DNA from: Streptomyces silvae | GTDB taxonomy: Bacteria; Actinomycetota; Actinomycetes; Streptomycetales; Streptomycetaceae | DNA length: 64,000 nt | NCBI RefSeq assembly: GCF_016745505.1 | Contig: NZ_JAERUC010000191.1 | Location: 16,273 to 80,272 of the forward strand | Direction of reading: 5' to 3' | Part shown: piece after piece, positions 16,226 through 24,837 of the stretch | How positions within the stretch are numbered: position 1 is the first letter of the stretch | Layout: every line of letters starts with the position of its first letter | Program-made: the position numbers and the translations under genes | Notes under the pieces: generated by a model | Seen by the model: only the letters and a program-made list of their open reading frames with translations | The model's database searches: none | Told to the model about the DNA's origin: nothing

Positions 16226-17191
16226 GTGCCGAAACTGTCCGTTGTCGTTCCGTTCCACAATGTCGGCGCCTACGCCGACACGACGCTGGGCAGTCTTGCC
16301 CGTAACGCGGGCCCGGACATCGAGTTCCTGCTGGTCGACGACTGCTCCACGGACGACACCCCGGCGGTCGTCGACCGCTGGGCGGACAGACTCCCGCACG
16401 CCGAGGTCATCCGGCACGAGAAGAACGTGGGCATCGCGGCGGCCCGTAACAGCGGCATCGACGCCGCCCGGGGCGACTTCGTCACCTTCCTCGACGGCGA
16501 CGACTGGTACGCCCCCGGCCATCTGGCCCGGCTGCTGCACGCCGCCGCCGAGCTGGACTGCGACTTCGCCCGCACCGACCACGTCCAGGCCACCGGGACC
16601 AGCAGGGTCGTCCGCCGGGCGCCCGCCCGGCTCCGCGAGACCGTGCTGGACCCGCGCGAGGGCATCGCGGCACCCGAGTGGGAGACCATGGTCGACTACC
16701 CGTTCGTCTGGGCCGGCGTCTACCACCGGCGGCTCTTCGAGGACGGCGGCCACCGCTTCACCACCCGGCTGCGCACCGCCGAGGACCGGCTGTGGATCTG
16801 GCAGCTGCACCTGCGGGCCCGCACCTGCGCGGCGCTGAACCTCTACGGCGTCTTCTACCGGCGCGGTGTCACCACGTCCCTGACCCAGATCAAGGACTCC
16901 CGCCAGCTGGACTTCTTCCCCGCCTACGACACGCTGCTCGACGAGATCCGCGAGGACCCCGACGCCGAGCTCTTCCTCCCCAAGGCGGTCCGCACCTACT
17001 GCGCGATGATCGCCTTCCACAACGAGAAGGCGGACGCCTACGAACCCGCGACGCTCCGGCGTCTGCGCCAGGAGTCGGCGGCCGCGCTGCACCGCATGCC
17101 GCAGCAGGTCCTCGACCACACCTTGACGATGATGGACACCAGGCGCAGCACTCTGCTCCACCGCCTGCGTGACAAGCAGAAGGCCGCCTGA
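16226..17191 (+). CDS. Family 2 glycosyltransferase (surface glycan cluster)
   Basis: 321 residues from the GTG preceded by GGTGAGGG. GT-A fold: LSVVVPFHNVGAY, then IEFLLVDDCSTDDTP with the nucleotide-sugar aspartates, AARNSGIDAARGDFVTFLDGDDWY with the DxD-like DGDD, and AEDRLWIWQLHL with the catalytic-base region ED. The C-terminal 90 residues are helical and shared with the paralogue at 24834-25817, which also starts V-x-K-L-S. It probably transfers the linkage or backbone sugar of the nonulosonate polymer. The next gene starts three bases after its stop, so it is co-translated with the polysialyltransferase-like gene. Confidence 0.85.
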   Translation: MPKLSVVVPFHNVGAYADTTLGSLARNAGPDIEFLLVDDCSTDDTPAVVDRWADRLPHAEVIRHEKNVGIAAARNSGIDAARGDFVTFLDGDDWYAPGHLARLLHAAAELDCDFARTDHVQATGTSRVVRRAPARLRETVLDPREGIAAPEWETMVDYPFVWAGVYHRRLFEDGGHRFTTRLRTAEDRLWIWQLHLRARTCAALNLYGVFYRRGVTTSLTQIKDSRQLDFFPAYDTLLDEIREDPDAELFLPKAVRTYCAMIAFHNEKADAYEPATLRRLRQESAAALHRMPQQVLDHTLTMMDTRRSTLLHRLRDKQKAA

Positions 17192-17194
17192 CCC

Positions 17195-18541
17195 ATGCCC
17201 ACGCGCACCCAGATCTTCCAGGTGTCGACCCTGTACGGGGCGGCCACGCTCGCGGCGGCGCTGGACGCCGGCCGGTTCGGACCCGGGCAGGACAGCCACC
17301 GTGTCCTGCTGGTCTCCAACAACGCCGCGATCCCCGAGACCGCCCTCCGGCTGGAGGAGATGCGCGGTTACGGGGACATCGCCGCCCGCTTCGACTCCGT
17401 CGTCGACTGGAACGACGCCATCAGCCCGCACCACCCCAGCGGCTGGGGCCCGCGCTCCGAGGAGACCGAGCTCTGGCAGCGCGCCTTCCGGCTCGCCTGG
17501 GGCATCGACCCCGAAGGGCCCGTCGACCTCGCCGTCGAGTCCATCCAGGTCAACCCGGCCCGCGCGCTGGCCGCGATCTTCTCCGAGAGCGCCGTGCACG
17601 TCTACGCGGACGGCCTGATGAGCTACGGCCCGACCCGCAACAAGGTGCCGCGGTCCATCGCCTGCCGCATCCAGCGGGTGCTCCACCTGGACCTCGTACC
17701 GGGGCTGCGGCCGCTGCTCCTCGCCGAGTCCGGCGTCGAGCCCGAGCTCGTCCCCGACGAGGCCTTCCGCAAGGTGCTCGGCGAGATCGCCGGGGCGGCG
17801 GCCGGTGACCGCAGGCTCGCGGAGGCCGAGGCCGCCGCGCCGACGGCCGTGCTCCTGGGCCAGTACCTCGCGGCGCTGAACATCCTCACGGCCGAGGAGG
17901 AGGAGGACCTGCACCTGCGGATGCTGCGCGGCGCGGCGCGGGCCGGCCACACCTCCGTCCTCTTCAAGCCCCACCCCACGGCGCCGGCCCGCTACTCCAG
18001 GGCGCTGGACGACGCGGCCGCCGAGCTGGGCGTACGGCTGACCACGCTGGACGGCCCGCTGCTCGCCGAGACCCTCTACGAGCGGTGCGCGCCCACGCTG
18101 GTCGTCGGCTGCTTCTCGACCGCGATGTTCACCGCCGCCGTGTACTACGGCATCCCGGTCGCCCGGGTCGGCACCCGCCTCGTCCTGGACCGCATCACCC
18201 CGTACGAGAACAGCAACCGCGTCCCGCTGACGATCGTCGACCACCTCGTGCCCGACCTGGACACGCAGGACGGCGGGCCCGTGCCCGCCCTTCCCTCCGC
18301 GGCGCCCGAGACCCTCGCGCCCCTGGTCAGTACGGTCGGCTACTGCATGCAGTCCGGACTCCACCCCGCCCTGCGCGCCGAGGCCGAGGACTGGCTGCGG
18401 GACCACCTCGACGGCAGCACCCAGCACTACTTCAAACGGCGCCGCCTGCAGAAGCTCACCCTGCCCGGCGGCGGCCCCCGGGGAGCGGCGATCCGGCTGC
18501 GCCGCACCGTACGGCGCACCCGCAGCAGTCTCGGCCTCTGA
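17195..18541 (+). CDS. Polysialyltransferase-family glycosyltransferase
   Basis: 448 residues, no signal peptide. The fold resembles the alpha-2,8-polysialyltransferase family (POLYSIAL_TRAN): N-terminal IFQVSTLYGAATLAAAL, central HVYADGLMSYGPTRNKVP, LFKPHPTAP near residue 260 with the invariant His, and CFSTAMFTAAVYYGIP near residue 310. The C-terminus is very basic (HYFKRRRLQKL, RLRRTVRRTRSS), suggesting contact with the membrane or anionic polymer. It sits directly after the GT2 gene; the same pair is repeated in reverse at 23.5-25.8 kb. The likely donor is a CMP-nonulosonate made by the NeuA and NeuB products at 27-29.6 kb. Confidence 0.78.
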   Translation: MPTRTQIFQVSTLYGAATLAAALDAGRFGPGQDSHRVLLVSNNAAIPETALRLEEMRGYGDIAARFDSVVDWNDAISPHHPSGWGPRSEETELWQRAFRLAWGIDPEGPVDLAVESIQVNPARALAAIFSESAVHVYADGLMSYGPTRNKVPRSIACRIQRVLHLDLVPGLRPLLLAESGVEPELVPDEAFRKVLGEIAGAAAGDRRLAEAEAAAPTAVLLGQYLAALNILTAEEEEDLHLRMLRGAARAGHTSVLFKPHPTAPARYSRALDDAAAELGVRLTTLDGPLLAETLYERCAPTLVVGCFSTAMFTAAVYYGIPVARVGTRLVLDRITPYENSNRVPLTIVDHLVPDLDTQDGGPVPALPSAAPETLAPLVSTVGYCMQSGLHPALRAEAEDWLRDHLDGSTQHYFKRRRLQKLTLPGGGPRGAAIRLRRTVRRTRSSLGL

Positions 18542-18596
18542 CCCCGGAACCGGGGCGCGCCCCGGCCCGGCCACATCACAGAACGGCGGAACGAGC

Positions 18597-19880
18597 ATGG
18601 GCCAGACCTTCACCGGGCTGCTCAGGGCGGTGCGGGCGAGAACCGGGCAGGGCGGTACGGCGCGTCCGGCGCCCACGGCCGCCCTGCGCCTCTGCGGCGA
18701 CTACCTCGCGGGTCTCGCGGCGAGCGGTCCCCTGGACGACGTCCGGCGGACCCGGCTCGTCTCGGCCATCGGGGACCTCACGACCGCCACCGGCACGGAC
18801 GGCCCGTTCGACGCCCTGCTCCGCACCGGGCAACGGGCCCTGGAGACCGGCGGGGAGGCGGAGACCCGGCTCGCCCTGGACCTCGCCGTCGAGGCCACCG
18901 GGCTGCGGCCCCGGTCCAAGGGCGCCTGGCGGCTCCGCGGCGGCGCGCTGGACGCGCTGGGCCGCCGCGCCGAGGCCGTCCATGCCTACGAACAGCACCT
19001 GGCGCTCCAGCAGAACCCGGCGGCGGCCGAGGAGATCGCGCGCAGGACGGCCACCCTGAAGGACCTCCGCGCCTGCCTGGACGAGGCCGCCGGGCTGCTC
19101 CCCGGCGAGGACGGCGCCCGGCTGCGGGCGCTGCACGACGCACCGGCCGGACAGGCCCGTACCGTCTTCGCCGAGGTCGTCCGCGCTCGGAGCGCCGGGG
19201 CCGGCGGCACGGCCGACCCCGCCGTACGCCGGCTCGTCACGCTGTACGCCGCCCACCGCCGGCTGCTGGACCGGGACAGGATGGCCGACCCCCTGCTCGG
19301 CGGGGCGGAGCCGGTCGGAGTCACCGGGCTGCGTCGGCTCGTCACCGGCCGCTCGGTCTGCCTGGTCGCCGGAGCGGCCCGCGTCACCGACGAGGAACGC
19401 GCCCCCGGGAGCCCGCTCGGCAAGCTGATCGGCGGATACGACCTGGTGGTCCGCTGTGACACCCTCCCGGCGGGCTCCCCGCGCACCGACCTGCACGCGG
19501 TCACCCTGCGCGGCGACACCCCCTGGACGGGCCCCGCCTGGCACCGGAAGACCGGCACCCGGCTGGTCTTCGGCGACCCGCTGCCGCACTGGCGCCGCTC
19601 GCTGCGCGCCCGCCTCGTCGCCGGCGCCCAGGAGCACATCGGCGACGCCTCGCTGCGGCGCCCGCTGGACGATCCGGCGCTGCTCGGCGAGGACGGCTGG
19701 GGCCCGCGGACCAGCACCGCGTTCACCCTGCTCAGGCTCCTGGACTTCCTGGACGCGGCCGACCGCCTCGACCTCATCGGCTTCGGGCTGCCGGGGCAGC
19801 TGCCGCCGCGCGAGCACGCGTGGGTCACGGCCCGTGCGACCCACCAGGACGAGACCGAGATGAGGACCGCGCTCCGATGA
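18597..19880 (+). CDS. TPR-like protein with GT29 (sialyltransferase)-like domain
   Basis: 427 residues. The N-terminal half (about 1-240) is helical with TPR-like repeats (LALDLAVEATGLRPRSKGAW, LGRRAEAVHAYEQHLAL). The C-terminal half carries what looks like the sialyl motifs of family 29: motif L from C255 to GGYDLVVRCDT (D282, R286), motif S GPRTSTAFTLLRLLDFL followed by LDLIGFG (G369-G397), and the very-short motif H416-x4-E421 in HQDETE. GT29 enzymes move sialic acid from CMP-sialate and are mostly eukaryotic. The neighbourhood (CMP-nonulosonate synthesis) supports the reading. The stop overlaps the next start (ATGA). Motif matching is by eye. Confidence 0.62.
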   Translation: MGQTFTGLLRAVRARTGQGGTARPAPTAALRLCGDYLAGLAASGPLDDVRRTRLVSAIGDLTTATGTDGPFDALLRTGQRALETGGEAETRLALDLAVEATGLRPRSKGAWRLRGGALDALGRRAEAVHAYEQHLALQQNPAAAEEIARRTATLKDLRACLDEAAGLLPGEDGARLRALHDAPAGQARTVFAEVVRARSAGAGGTADPAVRRLVTLYAAHRRLLDRDRMADPLLGGAEPVGVTGLRRLVTGRSVCLVAGAARVTDEERAPGSPLGKLIGGYDLVVRCDTLPAGSPRTDLHAVTLRGDTPWTGPAWHRKTGTRLVFGDPLPHWRRSLRARLVAGAQEHIGDASLRRPLDDPALLGEDGWGPRTSTAFTLLRLLDFLDAADRLDLIGFGLPGQLPPREHAWVTARATHQDETEMRTALR

Positions 19881-22294
19881 ACACCCCCGCCGAGCCCGCC
19901 GACGACAGACGGACCGGGCCGACCGCCCTCCGGGGGGCCGCACCCGACGCCGACGACAGACGGACCGGGCCGACCGCCCTCCAAGGAGCCGCACCCGACG
20001 CCGACGACCGGCGCGCCGTCACCGGCAAGCGGCGGATCGCCTTCGCCGCCTGGGCCGACGAGGCCCGGATGCCCGGTCTCCTGGTCCTGCTGCGCAGCCT
20101 CGCGCTGGCGGACCCGGCCGTCTGTGAGGACTTCCTCCTCCTGCACCCCGGGCTGCCCGAATCCGCGCTCGACTCCGCCCGCCGGCTGCACCCGCGCCTC
20201 GTCCCCCGTACCGCCGGGAGCCGCCTCGACATCTTCCGGACGACCGGCTACGACACCGTGATCGCACTCGGCCCCGGCATGGTCGTCCTCGGCTCGCTCC
20301 AGCCGCTGCTGGCCCTGCGCACCGGGGTGGCCGCCGTGGTGCGGCCCGGCCCCGGCGGCGTACGGCCGGTGCGGGACGGCGGGCCGCTGGTGATCCAGCA
20401 CCAGGACGTGACGGACGCCGTACGGGACGCCCTGGCCGCGGGCGAGGAAGCGGTGGACCGCGCGCTGGCCGAGGCGGGCGTCCTCGAACCCCTCGGCTCC
20501 CGTTACGACGTCCCGGCCGGCCCACCGCACGACGACACCCCCGTCCCCGGGAGCACCGTCGTCCTGCGCTTCGCCGATGACGCCGCCGCCGGCACCCCGG
20601 CGCGCGAGGCGCGCGAGCGGTTCGAGCTGGACGACGAGGCGTTCCGCGCCGCCTGCCGCGCCCTGCCGGGCACCCTCCACCCCGAACTGCTCCTGCACTG
20701 CGCCCTGCCGCTCCCCGAAGGGGGGCGTGCGCCGGTGGACCTGGTCCGCCGGGTCGCGGAGGTGCACCGGCAGCAGGGCCGCCACGACGAGGCCGTCGCC
20801 CTGCTGACCGCCGCCGTGGCGGACCGGCCCGACCTGCCGCGCTGCCACGAGACGCTGGGCATCAGCCTGATGGCGCTGTCCCGCTACGAGGAGGCCGAGG
20901 CCCACCTCCAGCTGGCCACCGTGTCACCGGACTTCGCCGCCCGCGCCTACGGCCAGCTCGCCCGGCTCGCCTGGCTGCTGGGCCGGACCGAGGACGCGCA
21001 CGCGTACGCCCGCGAAGGGCTCGACGCCGACCCCACCGACGGCAACTGCCATGCCTGGTACGCCCGTACGCGCCCCGCTGCGGCACCCGCCACCGGCACC
21101 CCGGGCGAACAGCTCGCCCATGTCGCCCTGTTCGCCGACGGCCACGAGAACGCGGGCGACAAGGTGCTCCCCGAAGCCGTACGCATGTGCTTCGGCCCCG
21201 ACACCGGCCCCGCCCGCTGGCACGAGCGGCACGTGCACCGGCTGGTCGACGAGCCCGGCCTGGAGGAGCTGAACGCCCGGCGCGGCATCGTCGTCGGCGG
21301 TGGCGGGCTCTTCCTCCCGGACACCGCGCCCAACGGCAACAGCGGCTGGCAGTGGAACATCCCCGACGGCGTCCTGGCCCGGATCACGGCCCCGCTCGCC
21401 GTGTTCGCGGTCGGCTACAACGTCTTCGACGGCCAGCGCTACCGCCGTGAGCGCTTCGCGGCGAGCCTCACCGCCCTGGTCGCGAAGGCGTCCTTCTTCG
21501 GCCTGCGCAACCAGGGTTCGGTGGACCGGGTCAGGGAGCTCCTGCCCGAGGAGCTGCGGGACCGGGTGCGCTACCAGCCCTGCCCCACGACCGTGGCCCG
21601 CCACCTCGACCCCCGCCTGGACGACGGCCCGGGCGGCGGCGCGGACCGGGACGACACCGTGCTGGTCAACTGCGCCTACGACCGCGCGGGGCTGCGCTTC
21701 GGCCACGACTACGGCCACTTCCTGGCCGAGACGGCCGCCGCCGTACGCGCCATCGGCGAACGCGCCGAGGTCCGGTACGCGGCCCATATGCCGGCCGACG
21801 AGAAGTTCGTCCACGACCTGCGCCGGGAGCACGGCATCGCCCTCCCGGTGGAGCCCCTGTACCTCTTCTCCAACGACCGCATCCGCGCGCTCTACCGGCG
21901 TACGCGCCTGGTCATCGGCGCGCGCGGGCACGCGGGAATGATTCCCTTCGGCTGCGGCACACCGGTCATCAGCCTGGTCTCGCACCCCAAACTCGCCTAC
22001 TTCCTCAGCGACATCGACCGCCCCGACTGGGGCCTCTCGGTCCACGACCGGTCCCTGGGCGCCCGGCTCGCCGAGCGTGCGGCGGCCGTGCTGGACGACC
22101 ACCGGGCGGCCGTGGCCGATGTGCACGGCCGGCAGGAGCACCTGTGGTCGGTCACCCGCGCCAACCTCGCCGAACTCCGGGACACCTTCGGGCTGACCGA
22201 TCCCCCTGCCGCGCCGCCCGCCCCGCAGGTCCCCGGCCCCCGGACCGCCGAGCCGGCACGGGGCCTTCACCTGCCCGACACCCGGACGAAGTGA
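19877..22294 (+). CDS. Large fusion: GT8-like domain, TPRs and polysaccharide pyruvyltransferase
   Basis: 805 residues from the ATG that overlaps the previous stop by four bases. Residues 9-42 are a duplicated 17-residue unit. Residues about 53-150 resemble a family 8 glycosyltransferase (RIAFAAWADEARMPGLL, YDTVIALGPGMVVLGSLQPLL), but the DxD metal motif reads GPG, so it is probably inactive. TPRs occupy about 290-400 (RQQGRHDEAVALLTAAVADRP, ALSRYEEAEAHLQLA). From about 413 a polysaccharide pyruvyltransferase domain follows (FADGHENAGDKVLPEAV, RGIVVGGGGLFLPD, FAVGYNVFDGQ, GARGHAGMIPFGCGTPVISL). It likely adds pyruvyl ketals to, or otherwise modifies, the glycopolymer. Confidence 0.75.
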   Translation: MNTPAEPADDRRTGPTALRGAAPDADDRRTGPTALQGAAPDADDRRAVTGKRRIAFAAWADEARMPGLLVLLRSLALADPAVCEDFLLLHPGLPESALDSARRLHPRLVPRTAGSRLDIFRTTGYDTVIALGPGMVVLGSLQPLLALRTGVAAVVRPGPGGVRPVRDGGPLVIQHQDVTDAVRDALAAGEEAVDRALAEAGVLEPLGSRYDVPAGPPHDDTPVPGSTVVLRFADDAAAGTPAREARERFELDDEAFRAACRALPGTLHPELLLHCALPLPEGGRAPVDLVRRVAEVHRQQGRHDEAVALLTAAVADRPDLPRCHETLGISLMALSRYEEAEAHLQLATVSPDFAARAYGQLARLAWLLGRTEDAHAYAREGLDADPTDGNCHAWYARTRPAAAPATGTPGEQLAHVALFADGHENAGDKVLPEAVRMCFGPDTGPARWHERHVHRLVDEPGLEELNARRGIVVGGGGLFLPDTAPNGNSGWQWNIPDGVLARITAPLAVFAVGYNVFDGQRYRRERFAASLTALVAKASFFGLRNQGSVDRVRELLPEELRDRVRYQPCPTTVARHLDPRLDDGPGGGADRDDTVLVNCAYDRAGLRFGHDYGHFLAETAAAVRAIGERAEVRYAAHMPADEKFVHDLRREHGIALPVEPLYLFSNDRIRALYRRTRLVIGARGHAGMIPFGCGTPVISLVSHPKLAYFLSDIDRPDWGLSVHDRSLGARLAERAAAVLDDHRAAVADVHGRQEHLWSVTRANLAELRDTFGLTDPPAAPPAPQVPGPRTAEPARGLHLPDTRTK
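19901..20002 (+). repeat. Tandem 51-bp repeat, two copies, in frame
   Basis: Units 19901-19951 and 19952-20002 differ at only three or four positions, all in the middle (CGGGGGG versus CAAGGAG). Each encodes DDRRTGPTAL(R/Q)GAAPDA, and a third partial unit begins at 20003. A recent in-frame duplication near the N-terminus of the pyruvyltransferase fusion. Confidence 0.9.
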
Positions 22295-22344
22295 CTGTTC
22301 ACCCGAGCGGAGTTCACCCGGGACCCGCCCGTTCGTAGCCTTCG

Positions 22345-23445
22345 ATGACCATGCCTTCCTCCGTCTCCCAGGCCGGCCCGCCCGCCCCCGCGCAGCACCC
22401 CGAGCCCGCCGCCGAACCCCGCCCGCACCGCGAACACCGGTACGACATCGATCTGATCCGGCTGCTCTGCTCGGTCGGTGTGATCCTCTGCCACACGGGC
22501 TCCGCCTTCGTGAACACGGCGGGGCGCGAGGCCGCGCGAGGTCCCGGCACCTACTGGGCGGGGCTGGTCGCGGACTCGGCCGGCCGCTTCGCCGTACCGC
22601 TGTTCTTCGCGATCGCCGGCTGGGTCGTCCTCGTCGGCGCCCCGGTCCGGGACGGCCGGCAGCTGTGGCGGCGGATCGTCCGCATCCTGGTGCCGCTCGC
22701 CGTCTGGACGCTGCTCTACGTGGCCTGGGGCCGGCTGCGCGGCACCAACGAAGCGCCCGCCGGCGAACTGACGCTCGACGCGCTGTTCGCCTCGGTCCGC
22801 CCGGCGTACCACCTCTGGTACCTCTACGCCTACATCCCCGTGATCATGCTGCTGGCCTTCGCCGCCCTGGTGAGGTCGGGCAAGCGCCCCTGGGGCCTGG
22901 GCGTCGCACTCCTCGTCCTGGGCGCCGCGCCCAGCCTGTCCGGCGACCTGGCCGAGGTCACGGGCCTGGAACTGCCGCGCTTCGGCTGGGGCTTCGGCCC
23001 GTACCAGCTGATCTACGCCGTCCTCGGGGCCCTGCTCCTCGCACTGCCCGCAGGCACCTTCGGGAGGCGGAGCCTGTGGTGGCTGCTGCCCGCCGGCGCC
23101 TTCCTGGCCGCGATCGTCGCGTACCAGCACGAGGTGCACTACGCGATCCCGTACGCGAGCGTCCTGGTGGCCCTCTTCAGCGCCGGCGTGCTGCTCTCCC
23201 TGCACCGGCTGCGCGTCCCGGAACGGCTGCGTCCGGCGCTGACCCGGCTGGCGGGGGCCTCGTTCGGCGCGTACATGATCCACGTACTGGTGCTGGGCGT
23301 CCTCACCGACGCCCTGGTCGACGCCGACCTGACGCTTCCCGTGGCGGCGGCCCTGGCCCTCGCCGTCACCGCTGCCACGACGGCCCTGTCCTTCGGCGCG
23401 GCACTGCTGTGGGCCCGCCTGGGACTGACCCGGCTGCTGGGCTGA
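22345..23445 (+). CDS. Acyltransferase 3 family membrane O-acyltransferase
   Basis: 366 residues with about ten transmembrane helices after a proline-rich 30-residue N-terminus. The Acyl_transf_3 hallmarks are present: RYDIDLIRLLCSVGVILCHTGSAF with the catalytic His, FAVPLFFAIAGWVVL, HLWYLYAYIPVIML, and a final FGAYMIHVLVLG. It probably O-acetylates the nonulosonate polymer or its precursor at the membrane. A TAGCCT hexamer precedes the ATG by three bases, and a second in-frame ATG at 22351 fits a leaderless transcript better. GTTCACCCG occurs twice just upstream. It ends 60 bases from a convergent gene. Confidence 0.85.
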   Translation: MTMPSSVSQAGPPAPAQHPEPAAEPRPHREHRYDIDLIRLLCSVGVILCHTGSAFVNTAGREAARGPGTYWAGLVADSAGRFAVPLFFAIAGWVVLVGAPVRDGRQLWRRIVRILVPLAVWTLLYVAWGRLRGTNEAPAGELTLDALFASVRPAYHLWYLYAYIPVIMLLAFAALVRSGKRPWGLGVALLVLGAAPSLSGDLAEVTGLELPRFGWGFGPYQLIYAVLGALLLALPAGTFGRRSLWWLLPAGAFLAAIVAYQHEVHYAIPYASVLVALFSAGVLLSLHRLRVPERLRPALTRLAGASFGAYMIHVLVLGVLTDALVDADLTLPVAAALALAVTAATTALSFGAALLWARLGLTRLLG

Positions 23446-23505
23446 GCGCCGGCTCAACTCCGGCGCTCAACTCCGGCGCTCAACCCCGGCGCTCAACCCC
23501 GGTGC

Positions 23506-24837
23506 TCAGCCCCGCTTCAGCGCCCGCGCGCGCCGTGCGAGCCGGCGCAGTGCGGCGTTCCGGCGTACGAAGGCGAGACGGGCGGGTACGACGCCGGGGA
23601 GGGCGAGGGAGCCGAGGCGGCGGCGCTTGAAGTAGCGCCAGGTCCGGGCGTTCAGACGGGTGGAGAGGTAGCGCTCGGCGGCCGGGCGGAGATCCGGGCG
23701 GACGCGCGGCTGCATGGCGAAGGCCACCGCAGGCAGCAGACCGTCGAGCGCCTCGGCCACCGAGGCCTCCGTCGGCGCGGGCCGTTCCGCCACGGCAGCG
23801 GGTTCGGCCAGGTCGGGCAGCAGGGCGTCGACGACCGTGACCGGGATCCTCGCCGGGTGCTCGTACGGGGTGAGGTGCTCCAGGAGGGTGCCGGTCCCGG
23901 CCCTGGCGACCGGCAGACCGTGGTGCACGGCCGCGCTCAGCAGGGCCGGCGAGCAGGTGCCGACGACGAGCGCGGGGCGCAGCCGCTCGCACAGGACCTC
24001 GGCCAGGACCGGCGCGCCCGGGTCCGGCACGGTCAGCTCGACCCCGAGGCGCGCGGCCTCGGCCCGCAGGGCCGGGGAGGCGGGCGTGGGGCCACCGGGA
24101 TCGGCGTGGAGCACGAGGTGGGTGTGGCCGAGGGCGGCCGTGCCGCGGACCATCCGCAGGCGCAGCTCCGCCTCCTCGGTGGCGGGGAGTGTCCCGGGCC
24201 CGGAGAACAGCAGCAGCGCGGCGCCCTCCGGGGCCCCGGACTCCGGGGCGTCCTGCGCCAGTTCGCCGAGGACCTTCAGCAGGGCCGGGCCGGGCACCGG
24301 ACGGGGTGCCGCGCCGAACTCGCCGAGCAGGAGCGGTGTCACCCCGGGGAGCAGGTCCGGGTGGAGGAGCTGCCGGACGCGGGTGCCGATCAGCGGCGGG
24401 ATCTTCCCTCCGGTCGGGCCGTAGGCGGTCAGGCCGTCCGCGTACACGGTCACCGGCCCACCGGGGAGGACCTGGGCGACGGCCAGGGCGGGGGCGGCGT
24501 CCGGGGACTCCAGGACCAGCTCGACCTCCTCGTCCCCGAGGTCCCAGGCGCGCCGCAGATGCCGTTCCCACAGGGGCACGTCGTCGGGTCGGGGGGTCCA
24601 GGCGGCCGGGTGGAGCGGGTGGACGGCGTCGTTCCACGAGAGCACCTCGTCGAAGCGGGCGGTCAGCCGCCCGAAGCCGGGTGCCTGCCGGAGCGGGACC
24701 GACGCCTCGGGCACCGCCGAGGTGTCGCAGAGCAGCAGGATGCGGCGGTCGGCGTCCCCGAGGAGGCCCGAGTCGAGGGCTGCGGCCAGCACGGCCGCGG
24801 AGCGGAGGCCGGAGGCGGCGAGGATCTGGACGGTCAC
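23506..24837 (-). CDS. Polysialyltransferase-family glycosyltransferase (paralogue 2)
   Basis: 443 residues from a GTG that overlaps the upstream GT2 stop (GTGA). Clear paralogue of the gene at 17195-18541: LAAALDSGLLGDADRRILLLC, FDEVLSWNDAVHPLHP, VTVYADGLTAYGPTGGKIP, CSPALLSAAVHHGLP, LTPYEHPARIPVTVVD and a basic YFKRRRLGSLALPG end. One difference is notable. Where paralogue 1 has LFKPHPT, this reads LVLHADPGG, so the invariant His-Pro region has changed and specificity or activity may differ. Low-complexity GGCGCTCAAC repeats lie just past the stop, at 23450-23500. It forms the second GT2/polysialyltransferase pair of the cluster, transcribed leftward. Confidence 0.74.
   Translation of the reverse strand: MTVQILAASGLRSAAVLAAALDSGLLGDADRRILLLCDTSAVPEASVPLRQAPGFGRLTARFDEVLSWNDAVHPLHPAAWTPRPDDVPLWERHLRRAWDLGDEEVELVLESPDAAPALAVAQVLPGGPVTVYADGLTAYGPTGGKIPPLIGTRVRQLLHPDLLPGVTPLLLGEFGAAPRPVPGPALLKVLGELAQDAPESGAPEGAALLLFSGPGTLPATEEAELRLRMVRGTAALGHTHLVLHADPGGPTPASPALRAEAARLGVELTVPDPGAPVLAEVLCERLRPALVVGTCSPALLSAAVHHGLPVARAGTGTLLEHLTPYEHPARIPVTVVDALLPDLAEPAAVAERPAPTEASVAEALDGLLPAVAFAMQPRVRPDLRPAAERYLSTRLNARTWRYFKRRRLGSLALPGVVPARLAFVRRNAALRRLARRARALKRG

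Noticed and set aside
16142..18676. An 844-codon minus-strand frame over the first GT2/polysialyltransferase pair
   Set aside because: Shadow of two well-supported plus-strand genes; no ribosome site and composition typical of antisense GC-rich frames. The same applies to long opposite frames at 18986-20905, 27420-29399, 30873-33413 and 60765-63305.
19901..20002. Repeats as a CRISPR array
   Set aside because: Only two contiguous units without spacers, and they lie in frame within a coding sequence.
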